DNA of 15,826 nt from Bacteroidaceae bacterium (GCA_024695315.1 JAILIJ010000365.1:1-15826); one strand, 5' to 3'; shown: positions 1-7,508, counted from the first letter of the stretch. Made by a program: numbers and translations. Notes: generated by a model from the sequence alone, not told the origin.

Positions 1-283
1 AAAAAAAGTTGTAATTTAGCCGTCGGAATTGACATCTTCCTAAACTAAAAATAATACAAACTATAAATATGATTTTTTAGTTAAAAAGAAACATTTAATT
101 TAAGTTTCAGAAGTCGATTAAAAGTAGAAAAATTAAAATAAAAAGACGATAGAATCCGCAGAAAAATGATTTGAACACGAATAAACGAGAAAAAATGAGA
201 ACAAAAACCTTTCAACTTTCCCCTTTTTCGTTTTCAAGAACCTGCATAACATAAATGAATTTATAAACTAATAGACAATAAAC
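1..283. other. A/T-rich gene-free leader region before lemA
   Basis: No open reading frame, RNA gene or mobile element is visible here. The sequence is very A/T-rich with many short A and T runs. I could not find a convincing TTTG/TAnnTTTG promoter pair for lemA. The closest element is a degenerate box around 239-247 (gaacctgca), which I do not call. The last 30 bases before lemA have no strong Shine-Dalgarno motif, as is usual in Bacteroidota. The upstream neighbour lies outside the window, so this may also hold its 3' end. Confidence 0.5.
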
Positions 284-844
284 ATGGAATTAACAGTAAT
301 CGGAATTATTGTTCTCGTTGTACTTGCTTATTTCGTAAGCACACAGAGAGCGTTGGTCAATTGTGACGAAATGTGTAAGAACGCACTCAGCCAGATTGAA
401 GTACAGCTGAATTCGCGTTGGGATGCTTTGCTTGCTTTGGCAAAGACTGCCGTACAGTATTCTAAGCATGAGTCTGAGACTCTTATTGATGTCATCCAGC
501 AGCGTATGGGCGCTAAGATGGACACACCTGCTGCTATCAATGAACAGCAGAGCGCTATGGATCAGATTGTAGGACGACTCATTGCTATTGGTGAGGCTTA
601 TCCTGAACTCAAGGCTGCCGACCTCTACAAAGAGGCTATGGGCGGAGTGAACAGATACGAGGAACTCGTTCGTATGTCTCGTATGACATATAACGATACT
701 GCTACTAAGATGAACAGAATGGTTAGACAGTGGCCTTCTTCAATTGTTGCTTCTGTACTACATTTCACAGAACAGGAATATCTCAAAGCAGACGACGATA
801 AGAAAAAAGAATATCCAAATCTTGATGAAGCGTTTAAGAAATAA
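284..844 (+). CDS. lemA: LemA family membrane-anchored protein
   Basis: This 186-aa protein has the LemA family layout. A single N-terminal membrane segment (about residues 3-20) is followed by a long, mostly helical domain. The family signature is visible at about residues 24-65: an ALVNCDEMCKNALSQIEVQL stretch, then a region rich in A and K ending in YSKHESETL, which corresponds to the conserved 'yN.LV..de.vk.aw.qidvql.rR.dLi..lv..v..y..HE' pattern. The soluble part should face the cytoplasm or periplasm depending on topology; the family's function is poorly defined and no enzymatic activity is known. The length is normal for the family. The DUF2207 gene starts inside its last codons (20-nt overlap), a pairing common across bacteria and consistent with one transcript and coupled translation. 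Family assignment is firm; role unknown. Confidence 0.93.
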   Translation: MELTVIGIIVLVVLAYFVSTQRALVNCDEMCKNALSQIEVQLNSRWDALLALAKTAVQYSKHESETLIDVIQQRMGAKMDTPAAINEQQSAMDQIVGRLIAIGEAYPELKAADLYKEAMGGVNRYEELVRMSRMTYNDTATKMNRMVRQWPSSIVASVLHFTEQEYLKADDDKKKEYPNLDEAFKK

Positions 845-2534
845 ATCACTAATATTAACACTTCTGCTGGTCGGACTGTCTGCTTTGCAAGGTCTGGCCA
901 GCACTGTTAAGAATCTTGATATCAACGTACGCCTACAAAGCAATGGATATGCGTATATCGTTGAGAAATGGGATATTGAACTGGAAGACGATGCCAAAAC
1001 GGAATGGTATGTCAAACATACCGCACAGACCGGAATGGCAATTACGAATCTGAAGGTTAGCGGATATATTCCCGGTGAAGAGGGGTTGCAGCCTTTCGAG
1101 ACTCTAGACACATGGAACCTCGATGCCAGTAGAGAGGAAAAGACAGGAAAGTGCGGAATAAACAACGGAGAGGAGATATGCTGGGGATTTGGCGATCATG
1201 GCAGACACCAATATGTCGTTTCCTACGTCATCACAAATCTCATTAAGAGCTATGACACAAACGACGGTTTTAACCATTGTTTCGTAGATATGGATTGCGA
1301 CATCGAGAATGCCAGCATTACAATCTCTGGTGAGGACACTATCCTTCTGTCTGAAGGTAACACGCGTCGATGGGCTTTTGGATATGAGGGACCTATCAAT
1401 TTCGAAGGTAACAGTATCGTGACATCAGTCGACGGTGAATTGAGTAGCGACAACCGTATGATTGTCATGCTTGAGTTCGACAAGGGACTCTTCCACCCTT
1501 CACTGAAAGCGGATGAGACGTGGGAGGCACGCAAACAAAGGGCACTGGATGGCAGTGACTTCGAAAGCGAAGATTGGACTTGGTTCGATTGGTGCATGCT
1601 TATCGTCGTATTGCTGGCAGCTCTCTTCTTCGGCTTCTTAATTCAATTCATGGGAACGATCTTCTACTACCTAATGTTGGGCTCACTATATGTTGCATGG
1701 TGGGTGTTATCACTCTCACCACTACGCACGTATCTCAAGCGCAAAAGACTGGGTATAAGAAAAGACAGATATTTCCGCGAGGTAAAGAAAGAATGGTCAC
1801 TGGTCAAGAATAAGTCGGTGATAAATAAGATGTCGTACTTCGGCGACATGGACAATAAACGTATATTCGGAGCTTTGCTCATTCGTCTTATCGCAAAAGG
1901 CGATGTGTCAGTCATAAAGGCGGACTACAAGGGCAAAAAGAAGGATATGCTGAAGATTGAACGTCCTGTTACGGAGATCAATGACACTCTTAAAAATGAT
2001 GAATACCTGAGCGAGAGAATGCTCAGAATACTCACACTCGCTTCTGGCAAAGATTTGATTTTGCAACCTAATGAATTTAAGTCATGGGCAAAGAAAAACA
2101 AGTCTGCCGTGTCAAGCATTATGAAAAAACTTGAGGGTGAGGCCGACAAAAAATATGTAGAGAGAAATGCTGCTGACCTTTTCGGTATGAAGTATTTCCT
2201 CAAGGATTTTTCTCTGCTCAACGAGCGCGGAATGATGGATGTAGTGCTCTGGGATAGTTACATGGTATATGCGGAATTTTTCGGCATCGCCGACAAGGTG
2301 ATGGACGAGATGAAAAAGATTTGTCCAGAGTATCTCAATATGTCTACACTGGCTAAAAATATCGAGGTGGCAGACGAGGACTTCACATATATGTGGACAG
2401 ACTCCATGTATACCGTTGTCAGCGATGTTGTGGAAAGTCTTAAGAATAAAAACGACGCTGCAGGATTCGGTAGCTGGTCATCGTTCGGCGGTGGCGGTGG
2501 ATCAAGCGGCGGTGGCGGTGGTGGCGGTCGTTAA
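825..2534 (+). CDS. DUF2207-type membrane protein with glycine-rich tail
   Basis: I place the start at the ATG at 825 (569 aa) because it opens directly into a signal peptide (MKRLRNKSLILTLLLVGLSA, predicted cleavage after A25). An in-frame ATG at 744 would prepend 27 charged residues and lie deep inside lemA. After the signal comes an extracytoplasmic beta-rich domain (about 26-235) like the DUF2207 N-terminal region. Two or more close membrane segments follow at about 256-305. Then comes a basic cytoplasmic region with a helical domain (about 315-545). The last 20 or so residues are almost only Gly and Ser, a tail also seen in DUF2207 and TPM-domain proteins. The start overlaps lemA by 20 nt in a different frame, suggesting translational coupling. 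Function is unknown; a joint envelope role with LemA is inferred from the recurring pairing. Confidence 0.85.
   Translation: MKRLRNKSLILTLLLVGLSALQGLASTVKNLDINVRLQSNGYAYIVEKWDIELEDDAKTEWYVKHTAQTGMAITNLKVSGYIPGEEGLQPFETLDTWNLDASREEKTGKCGINNGEEICWGFGDHGRHQYVVSYVITNLIKSYDTNDGFNHCFVDMDCDIENASITISGEDTILLSEGNTRRWAFGYEGPINFEGNSIVTSVDGELSSDNRMIVMLEFDKGLFHPSLKADETWEARKQRALDGSDFESEDWTWFDWCMLIVVLLAALFFGFLIQFMGTIFYYLMLGSLYVAWWVLSLSPLRTYLKRKRLGIRKDRYFREVKKEWSLVKNKSVINKMSYFGDMDNKRIFGALLIRLIAKGDVSVIKADYKGKKKDMLKIERPVTEINDTLKNDEYLSERMLRILTLASGKDLILQPNEFKSWAKKNKSAVSSIMKKLEGEADKKYVERNAADLFGMKYFLKDFSLLNERGMMDVVLWDSYMVYAEFFGIADKVMDEMKKICPEYLNMSTLAKNIEVADEDFTYMWTDSMYTVVSDVVESLKNKNDAAGFGSWSSFGGGGGSSGGGGGGGR
2484..2531 (+). 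repeat. GGC/GGT codon repeat encoding the Gly-rich tail
   Basis: The 3' end of the DUF2207 gene is two runs of near-identical GGC and GGT codons separated by GGA TCA AGC. The (GGCGGT)n units are direct repeats, so this is a plausible site of replication slippage that would change tail length without a frameshift when whole codons are gained or lost. This is seen directly in the sequence; any length variation between strains is inference. Confidence 0.7.
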
Positions 2535-2655
2535 CACGACGGCCACTACAACCATTAAAATATGAAGTTTGAGGATTTTTTTAATTAAGAGATAAGAATT
2601 AAGATTTGTAATACGAATTGACTTACAAACGTACAACATAAAAAAATTCCTCTAA

Positions 2656-2686
2656 TTGCAAGATACCTCACTCACTTTATGTTTGC
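2656..2686 (+). promoter_or_regulatory. Bacteroidota-type promoter for the 301-aa secreted protein
   Basis: TTG at 2656-2658, a 19-nt spacer, and TATGTTTGC at 2678-2686 fit the sigma-ABfr consensus (TTTG, N17-20, TAnnTTTGC) with an exact -7 box. Transcription would start near 2692, giving a leader of about 134 nt before the ATG at 2826. The box sits in the arm of a small inverted repeat, so the match could also belong to a repeat element. Confidence 0.45.
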
Positions 2687-2704
2687 TCCCTACGGACTGC
2701 AAAC
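2681..2704. repeat. Small inverted repeat (GTTTGC / GCAAAC)
   Basis: Six-base arms at 2681-2686 and 2699-2704 pair perfectly around a 12-nt loop. TCC at 2687-2689 and GGA at 2694-2696 can extend the stem with a small bulge. It overlaps the -7 box of the predicted promoter. It is too weak and lacks the T-run needed for a terminator. It may be part of a dispersed intergenic repeat. Confidence 0.4.
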
Positions 2705-2773
2705 ATTCGCTCGATGAGATCGCTGTGCTAAATTCTAAATTTTCGTTTTCTCCCCCCTTTCCGGATGGCCATT

Positions 2774-2794
2774 CTTCACTCTTCACTTTTCACT
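2774..2794 (-). repeat. Three tandem AGTGAAR heptamers (copy 1)
   Basis: Read on the minus strand, this is agtgaaa-agtgaag-agtgaag. A 15-bp core (2775-2789) recurs exactly, in the opposite orientation, at 6426-6440. Such agtgaag strings look like a dispersed intergenic repeat of this genome. With two copies in about 16 kb this is a direct observation; its origin is unknown. Confidence 0.6.
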
Positions 2795-2825
2795 AAAAAA
2801 AACAACCTCAAAAAACGTATAACAA

Positions 2826-3731
2826 ATGCTAAACAAACTAAAATGGTTGCTCATAATATGTTGTATTATGACAACAACAAACATCAAAGCGCAGACAACT
2901 AAGAAAAGCGCAAAAGAACTAGCCATAATAGCTGATAAAGACACAACAGACTATGCTAAACAATGGGCTGCTGCAGAAGCATATATGGGTAAGAACGATT
3001 CCATCGAGAAAAACCAAAATTTAGCTGCTAAATATCTCGAACGCATCGTGAAAATCGGTACTCGTAATAACGATGTTCCTGATTCAATTATCACCATAGC
3101 TGCCTTTTGCGCATCAACTATTGCTGTTGACAATCAAGACTTTCTACGTTCAAAATTATATATGGACGAATATATACGTTTTCAACGCCAAAACAAAGGA
3201 TTGCTCAACAACAATAATATACCTGGATTCATGGCACTTACAGCCTTCTGGAGTTGGTTCACTGGCAGCCCATCATCTGCGGTTGCAAGAATAGAAGAGG
3301 CACGCCAAATAAATGAGACACTGCCAGATAAGTACAAGGTCAAAGGTTTTGAAAACACAGATGTACTACTTCTCTTAGGTTACGAGATGACTCTCGAAAA
3401 ATATCAAAAATGGATTGAAGAAAGACTGATAGAAGTAACCATAGAGGGACAACCATATCTTATTGTGGCAACTAACACATGGAATGTGGAAAGACCTATG
3501 GTGGGATGGCTAAATTCAGATTCTCAGGTGAAACAGCATTTCGTATTCTACAGCGTAAATGAAGATAGATTATACGATAATCTTTCCGGAGATATGTCGT
3601 TCAACTTCAACTGTTCGGAAGGTGATAATACGATTACAAAATCAGAGACAACAAACACGCAAGTTGTTACCGTTGACTCTGTATATAGACAGCACCTCAT
3701 TGAGCTATACAGAGAGTATTGCCACAAATAG
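2826..3731 (+). CDS. Secreted protein of unknown function, possible helical repeats
   Basis: I do not recognise this 301-aa protein. It begins with a clear signal peptide (MLNKLKWLLIICCIMTTTNI, predicted cleavage after KA at about residue 22, mature start QTTKKS), so it is exported. There is no lipobox cysteine at the cleavage site. Residues about 35-190 are rich in short helices with A, Y, L and K spacing (for example AKQWAAAEAYMGKN and LAAKYLERIV) that recall TPR/Sel1-like repeats, but the match is loose. The C-terminal third is more beta-like, with VEVTIEGQPYLIVA-type strands. No catalytic motif is evident. It stands alone behind its own predicted promoter, convergent with the LRR protein gene 52 bp downstream. 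Coding status is well supported by length and signal peptide; function is open. Confidence 0.8.
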   Translation: MLNKLKWLLIICCIMTTTNIKAQTTKKSAKELAIIADKDTTDYAKQWAAAEAYMGKNDSIEKNQNLAAKYLERIVKIGTRNNDVPDSIITIAAFCASTIAVDNQDFLRSKLYMDEYIRFQRQNKGLLNNNNIPGFMALTAFWSWFTGSPSSAVARIEEARQINETLPDKYKVKGFENTDVLLLLGYEMTLEKYQKWIEERLIEVTIEGQPYLIVATNTWNVERPMVGWLNSDSQVKQHFVFYSVNEDRLYDNLSGDMSFNFNCSEGDNTITKSETTNTQVVTVDSVYRQHLIELYREYCHK

Positions 3732-3772
3732 AGGCATAAAAATAAGGATTTTTCAAAAAAATTACTGGCGAA

Positions 3773-3801
3773 CGGAAGAAAAGCTACAAACGAATCTTCC
3801 G
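3773..3801. terminator. Possible hairpin between convergent genes
   Basis: CGGAAGA at 3773-3779 pairs perfectly with TCTTCCG at 3795-3801 around a 15-nt loop, straddling the stop codon of the minus-strand LRR gene (3784-3786). On the minus strand a T-run follows about 10 nt after the stem, which is further than in a classical terminator. It lies between two convergent genes, which is where a terminator would be expected. Weak call. Confidence 0.3.
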
Positions 3802-5571
3802 AACGCTTCCGTCTGAGTAGCGGACAATATTTATACCAGGCTTAAATGTTGAGATTTCCGCGCCAGTAAGGTCATATATTGATGTAATATACAATTTATC
3901 TTGTGAAACGTCACTCATGTGAGTAATATAACCAGACAAATCATCGGGTACGACAATATTATCATTTTCAACAAGGTAATACTCCTTAGAACCAATCATT
4001 ATACCACGGTTACCATCCTTACAGAGAATATTCGTGGCAGAAGATGACAATAGGTTATCTTGTAGGTCTGGGACAGATAGTTCCTCGCAGTCCGAGGATA
4101 AAAATCCCTTTGTTCCGAGGTTGATAATATACTGTTTACCACCCAGCTCAACAACACACCAAGACTGCCCCGCATCACTTGCATCATAAGCACTTGAATG
4201 AAGCGGCAAAGGGATAGTTGACGAAGGGCTTGCGGACAAAAATGTGAGTGAATCTACAGAAAGAAGATTATAAGCCTGAGAAGAACTCGCATCCGCCAAA
4301 TGGGAGATATATTCTTTATAGTTTGTGAATTTCTTCCAATAATTGGACTTTTCGTAGCCTGACGCACAACCATGAGGAATAAGTACCAAGGAACTGGCAT
4401 ACGTATGGTCGGAAAAAGTCAGATATGACAATTTTGACGGCGTAGAAGCGCTTGAAAAGATAAGGGACAGGGGACTATCCTCAAACACAGAACCACTTAT
4501 GGTGGCTGATGAACCAGGCATGACAATGTCAGTAAGACTGGAACAACCGGCAAAGGCTGAAGTCGAAATGCGCTTTATACCATCTGGGAAACGCAAATAA
4601 CGAAGATTAGCACAGTTGGAAAATGATGCCCAGCCTATCGTCTCTACACTCTCGGGAATATCTATGGCAGATAAATTTCTACAACCAGAAAAGGCCATAT
4701 CGCCCACAGATGTCACCCCTTCTGGAATGGAAATTTCTGAAAGGGCATAACAGTTCCAACACATGCCAAATGGGATATGAGTAGTAAATGAAGAGAGCTT
4801 GACAGTGGTGAGATTGGCACAATTTGCAAATACGTAGTCGCCTAATTTTGATGCCGACACCGGAATGTCTATGGACGTCAAGCCTACACAATGGTTGAAA
4901 GCATAATTGGCAATGGAATCTATGCCAAAAGGAATTGTAGATGACTGGCATCCAAAAATCAAAGTTTTCGTAGACGTCTCAATAATTGAGTTACAATCTG
5001 AGCGGCTATCAAAGACCGGATTATGAGTATCAACTGCCAAAGATGTGAGGCTATTGCAGCCCTCAAATGTAGAGGCTCCTATCTGAGATACATTCTCAGG
5101 AATGACAAGCGACTTGATACTTTCGCAACTGGAAAAACAGGAATTTCCTATTTTCGTCAGAGACGTAGGAAGGTATAAAGATTCTAAAGATATACACCCC
5201 GAAAAGGCGTAATCACCAAATTCTTCTATACCATCGGATAAAGATATTTCTGTTAATTCTGCAGAACTGGCAAAAGCATAACTACTAATCGTCTTAATCG
5301 ACGAAGGAAGGGTTACAGAAGTGAGTTTTTCACAATTATAGAATGAATATAGTCCTACACCCGTAACCTTATAGCTCGCGCCATCATATTCCACATCTGA
5401 TGGTACGATAATATCACCACTGTATGTGTTTCCAGAAAAATTTTCTGGACTAACGGATAGTGATTTTCCGTCAGAATTAACTTTATAATATATGCCGTTG
5501 ACCTTGAAATCGTAAGAATACAATTTCATAGACATAAAAATATAAATACAAAGAGAAAGTATTCTCAACAT
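3784..5571 (-). CDS. BspA-like leucine-rich-repeat surface protein
   Basis: This is a 595-aa protein from the ATG at 5571. An in-frame ATG at 5613 lies between the -33 and -7 boxes of the predicted promoter, so it cannot be used on that transcript; the 5571 start also opens a proper signal peptide (MLRILSLCIYIFMSMKLYSY). After a short N-terminal beta domain there are about 11-12 LRR_5 (BspA-type, roughly 23-residue) repeats of the form AFxxCxxLTxIxIPxxVxxIG, interrupted once by a non-repeat insert around CNSIIETSTKTLIFGCQ. The repeat block ends in the usual LIPHGCASGYEKSNYWKKF cap. The C-terminus carries IYDLTGAEI...PGINIVRYSDGSVRKIRL, the short ending typical of Prevotella surface proteins and resembling a type IX secretion sorting domain. 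BspA proteins are known to bind host matrix proteins or other bacteria; for this one that is inference. Confidence 0.9.
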   Translation of the reverse strand: MLRILSLCIYIFMSMKLYSYDFKVNGIYYKVNSDGKSLSVSPENFSGNTYSGDIIVPSDVEYDGASYKVTGVGLYSFYNCEKLTSVTLPSSIKTISSYAFASSAELTEISLSDGIEEFGDYAFSGCISLESLYLPTSLTKIGNSCFSSCESIKSLVIPENVSQIGASTFEGCNSLTSLAVDTHNPVFDSRSDCNSIIETSTKTLIFGCQSSTIPFGIDSIANYAFNHCVGLTSIDIPVSASKLGDYVFANCANLTTVKLSSFTTHIPFGMCWNCYALSEISIPEGVTSVGDMAFSGCRNLSAIDIPESVETIGWASFSNCANLRYLRFPDGIKRISTSAFAGCSSLTDIVMPGSSATISGSVFEDSPLSLIFSSASTPSKLSYLTFSDHTYASSLVLIPHGCASGYEKSNYWKKFTNYKEYISHLADASSSQAYNLLSVDSLTFLSASPSSTIPLPLHSSAYDASDAGQSWCVVELGGKQYIINLGTKGFLSSDCEELSVPDLQDNLLSSSATNILCKDGNRGIMIGSKEYYLVENDNIVVPDDLSGYITHMSDVSQDKLYITSIYDLTGAEISTFKPGINIVRYSDGSVRKIRL

Positions 5572-5587
5572 AATATGATTATTTTTT

Positions 5588-5617
5588 GCAAAAATAAGAC
5601 TTTTTTCCCACACTCAA
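5588..5617 (-). promoter_or_regulatory. Promoter of the LRR protein gene
   Basis: On the minus strand, TTG (plus-strand 5615-5617), an 18-nt spacer and TATTTTTGC (plus-strand 5588-5596) match the Bacteroidota consensus with an exact -7 box. The start site would fall near 5582, leaving a leader of only about 11 nt before the ATG at 5571. This placement decides the gene start, since the alternative ATG at 5613 is within the promoter. Confidence 0.6.
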
Positions 5618-5699
5618 GGAATTTAGTCACATAGACAATAGAAAAGAGCAAATAAATAAGCATAAATAGAAGCTTATGGGTAGACAAAAAGGAAATTTC

Positions 5700-5731
5700 T
5701 TGGGTATATAAAAGAAAAAAAGTAATTTTGC
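5700..5731 (+). promoter_or_regulatory. Promoter of the LolA-like/patatin genes
   Basis: TTG at 5700-5702, a 20-nt spacer and TAATTTTGC at 5723-5731 form a close match to the Bacteroidota sigma-ABfr consensus. The transcript would start near 5737, with a leader of about 55 nt before the ATG at 5792. It is divergent from the LRR gene promoter about 85 bp to the left. Confidence 0.6.
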
Positions 5732-5791
5732 ATTATATATAAAACATATCGCGATAAAGATATCTTTCTCTCACTAAAGAATATAAACAAA

Positions 5792-6439
5792 ATGAGACAA
5801 CAAATTAGAATCATATTCTCCATCTTACTTTTTTCATTTGCATTGTGCCAATTATCTGCACAAACACCAAATGAGAGACAAGCAAGGCGAATATTCAATA
5901 CGTCATATAATATGGTTTTCGGAAAAGAGGGATGCTCCTTTTCATATAACGTGAATATCATCGGTATATATAAGACCGCGGGCACAATTTGGATGAAGGG
6001 GAAAAAGGGCAAATACATAGAAGATAGACTTCTTGGATGGGCTGACTCTCTTACATATTACAGGGTGGACAAGAAAAAGAAAATAGTAGAAATTCATAAT
6101 GCTAAATCACCTAAAAAAGATAAGTATACAGAGAAATTCAAATTCGACCTTGATGACTTCACTTATCATATTAAAAACTATAATAATGATGAATTCTTAC
6201 TTTTAATAGACATAAAAGATGGCGCAAAAGGAACTATCAAACACGCCAAAGCTATTGTCAATAAAAAGACTCTTTACCCTGTCAGCATGAAACTGAAAGT
6301 GCTGTTCTTTTGGGTAAAACTTGAAATAAAGGATTTCAAAAAGGGAATAAATGATGAGTCTATTTTCGTATTCCCTAAACATAAATTTCATAACTACGAA
6401 TTTATAGACAAAAGGCCAGAGGAAGAAAGTGAAGAGTGA
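5792..6439 (+). CDS. LolA-like secreted protein, possible lipoprotein carrier
   Basis: The 215-aa product has a signal peptide (MRQQIRIIFSILLFSFALCQ, cleavage near A23) and no lipobox, so it should be a soluble periplasmic protein. The mature part follows the LolA-like fold as seen in Bacteroidota proteins. An early strand pair is marked by CSFSYNVNI and GTIWMKGKKGKYIED. Next comes LGWADSLTYYRVDKKKKIVEI, corresponding to the 'sDGktlw.Yd...k.v' strands, and later strands read GAKGTIKHAKAIVNKKTLYP and VKLEIKDFKKGINDESIFVFP. LolA carries lipoproteins from the inner to the outer membrane; many LolA-like paralogues in this phylum have unknown cargo, so the carrier role is inference. The last codons and the TGA stop lie inside an AGTGAAG repeat, giving an acidic EEESEE end. 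The patatin gene follows 71 bp downstream on the same strand, probably in one transcript. Confidence 0.7.
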   Translation: MRQQIRIIFSILLFSFALCQLSAQTPNERQARRIFNTSYNMVFGKEGCSFSYNVNIIGIYKTAGTIWMKGKKGKYIEDRLLGWADSLTYYRVDKKKKIVEIHNAKSPKKDKYTEKFKFDLDDFTYHIKNYNNDEFLLLIDIKDGAKGTIKHAKAIVNKKTLYPVSMKLKVLFFWVKLEIKDFKKGINDESIFVFPKHKFHNYEFIDKRPEEESEE

Positions 6440-6447
6440 AAAGTGAG
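6426..6447 (+). repeat. AGTGAAR heptamers (copy 2), containing a stop codon
   Basis: agtgaag-agtgaaa-agtgag from 6428 repeats the heptamer found at 2774-2794 in the opposite orientation; 15 bp (6426-6440) are identical. The repeat begins inside the LolA-like coding sequence, and its second unit provides the TGA stop at 6437-6439, so the last residues (SEE) are encoded by the repeat. Confidence 0.6.
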
Positions 6448-6510
6448 ATAATTCTATCTTCTTCGAATACTAAAATCTTCCTCTACATAAATAGCTTAAA
6501 GATTTATTAA

Positions 6511-7464
6511 ATGAAAAATATAAAAAACCTAATATTCAGCTTACTTGCTCAATATTCTAAAGAAAATAAAGAGCAAGAACCAAAGCCTTCAAAAAACATA
6601 GCACTCGTACTGAGCGGAGGAGGAGCAAGGGGATATGCTCATATAGGAGCTATTGAAGTGCTGCTGGAAAAAGGGTATAACATAACAAGCATTTCTGGTA
6701 CTTCTATGGGAGCACTCGTGGGAGGAATATATGCGGCAGGAAAAATAGATGAACTCAAAGATTTGGTGAAAACTATCAATATCAATAAGGCTTTTCAGAT
6801 ATTTGATATATCTTTGGGGACAGATCACTTAGCTACTGGAAAAAAAATAGTCAAGCTAATAGATGAACTCATCGGAGAGGATGTAAAAATAGAAAATCTA
6901 AAAATACCGTTCTGCTGCTGTGCCTCAGACTTGGTGACAGGAAATGAAGCCGTTTTTAGATCAGGACCTTTAAACACAGCCATACGTGCTTCTATATCTA
7001 TACCTTGTATTTTTGAACCTGTGTATGATGGAACACATATATACGTGGACGGCAGCGTGCATAACACTATACCACTCGACCGAGTAAAAAGACATGATGG
7101 CGACATACTTGTTGCGGTAAACGTAAATGCCCCAGACAAGTCACCCAATACGTCATACCTAAAGAAATATACTGATTCAAATAACAACAAAAACTCTTCT
7201 TTCATTAGTAAATTTTTATTAAAGAAAAGTGACTTTGCTGTCAACTATATGAATATGTTAGAAAGGGTTACAACTTTGTTTTTCCAAAATAATTCACAAC
7301 TGGCCCTACGACTCACGCCTCCTGATATATGTGCAGAAATTCCTATGAATGCCTACAATATCCTTGAATTTAACAAGGCAGAGGAGATTATAGCTCTCGG
7401 AAGAGAATCTATGAAAAGAGCACTTAGGGAATACGAAAACAAAACAATAAGAAATAGGCAATAA
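6511..7464 (+). CDS. Patatin-like phospholipase
   Basis: This 317-aa protein is a patatin-family lipid acyl hydrolase. The oxyanion-hole motif GGGARGYAHIG is at residues 36-46. The nucleophile elbow GTSMG is at 63-67 with Ser65 as the catalytic serine. The catalytic Asp is D180 in the DGS motif (180-182), followed by HNTIPLD. The Ser-Asp dyad is therefore intact. The family hydrolyses ester bonds of phospholipids or other acyl lipids. There is no signal peptide or membrane segment and no C-terminal barrel, so the protein resembles the short cytoplasmic RssA/YchK-type rather than outer-membrane PlpD-type patatins. The first 28 residues are a variable Lys/Glu-rich extension, so a later start is possible, although no better ATG is near the domain. 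It lies 71 bp after the LolA-like gene. Substrate unknown. Confidence 0.93.
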   Translation: MKNIKNLIFSLLAQYSKENKEQEPKPSKNIALVLSGGGARGYAHIGAIEVLLEKGYNITSISGTSMGALVGGIYAAGKIDELKDLVKTININKAFQIFDISLGTDHLATGKKIVKLIDELIGEDVKIENLKIPFCCCASDLVTGNEAVFRSGPLNTAIRASISIPCIFEPVYDGTHIYVDGSVHNTIPLDRVKRHDGDILVAVNVNAPDKSPNTSYLKKYTDSNNNKNSSFISKFLLKKSDFAVNYMNMLERVTTLFFQNNSQLALRLTPPDICAEIPMNAYNILEFNKAEEIIALGRESMKRALREYENKTIRNRQ

Positions 7465-7487
7465 ATAAGCTTAATAAAAATTATGCA

Positions 7488-7508
7488 GTTGGATAATGAT
7501 TATCCAAC
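7488..7508. terminator. Bidirectional hairpin terminator between convergent genes
   Basis: A perfect 9-bp stem (7488-7496 GTTGGATAA with 7500-7508 TTATCCAAC) closes on a TGA loop. It lies between the ends of the plus-strand patatin gene (7464) and the minus-strand lipoprotein gene (7531). On the minus strand the stem is followed by ATAATTTTTATT, a reasonable T-tract. On the plus strand the following tract is weak. It most clearly ends the minus-strand transcript and may serve both. Confidence 0.65.

Larger units (their letters stand above)
2535..2825. other. Intergenic region with short repeats and a promoter
   Basis: This 291-bp gap holds no gene. It contains an A/T-rich first half, a promoter-like pair at 2656-2686, a hairpin at 2681-2704 whose left arm overlaps the promoter's -7 box, and three heptamer repeats at 2774-2794. 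The stretch from about 2678 to 2735 looks like a dispersed, REP-like intergenic element, but I cannot confirm that from one copy. No rho-independent terminator for the DUF2207 gene is obvious. Confidence 0.5.

Noticed and set aside
744..824. Upstream in-frame ATG for the DUF2207 gene
   Set aside because: It adds 27 residues that hide the signal peptide and extends the overlap with lemA to about 100 nt; the ATG at 825 gives a proper export signal.
758..1165. 135-codon open frame on the minus strand
   Set aside because: Antisense to lemA and the DUF2207 gene, rich in Ser/Phe/Leu with no domain; a shadow frame.
2484..2531. Tandem repeats considered as a CRISPR or minisatellite
   Set aside because: They are in-frame glycine codons with no spacers; a coding low-complexity tail.
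4679..4951. 90-codon frame with Cys/His content on the minus strand
   Set aside because: It is an out-of-frame reading of the LRR repeats; the Cys and His spacing comes from the repeat DNA, not from a zinc-binding protein.
5572..5613. Upstream in-frame ATG for the LRR protein gene
   Set aside because: The ATG at 5613 lies between the -33 and -7 boxes of the predicted promoter, and the ATG at 5571 starts a clean signal peptide.
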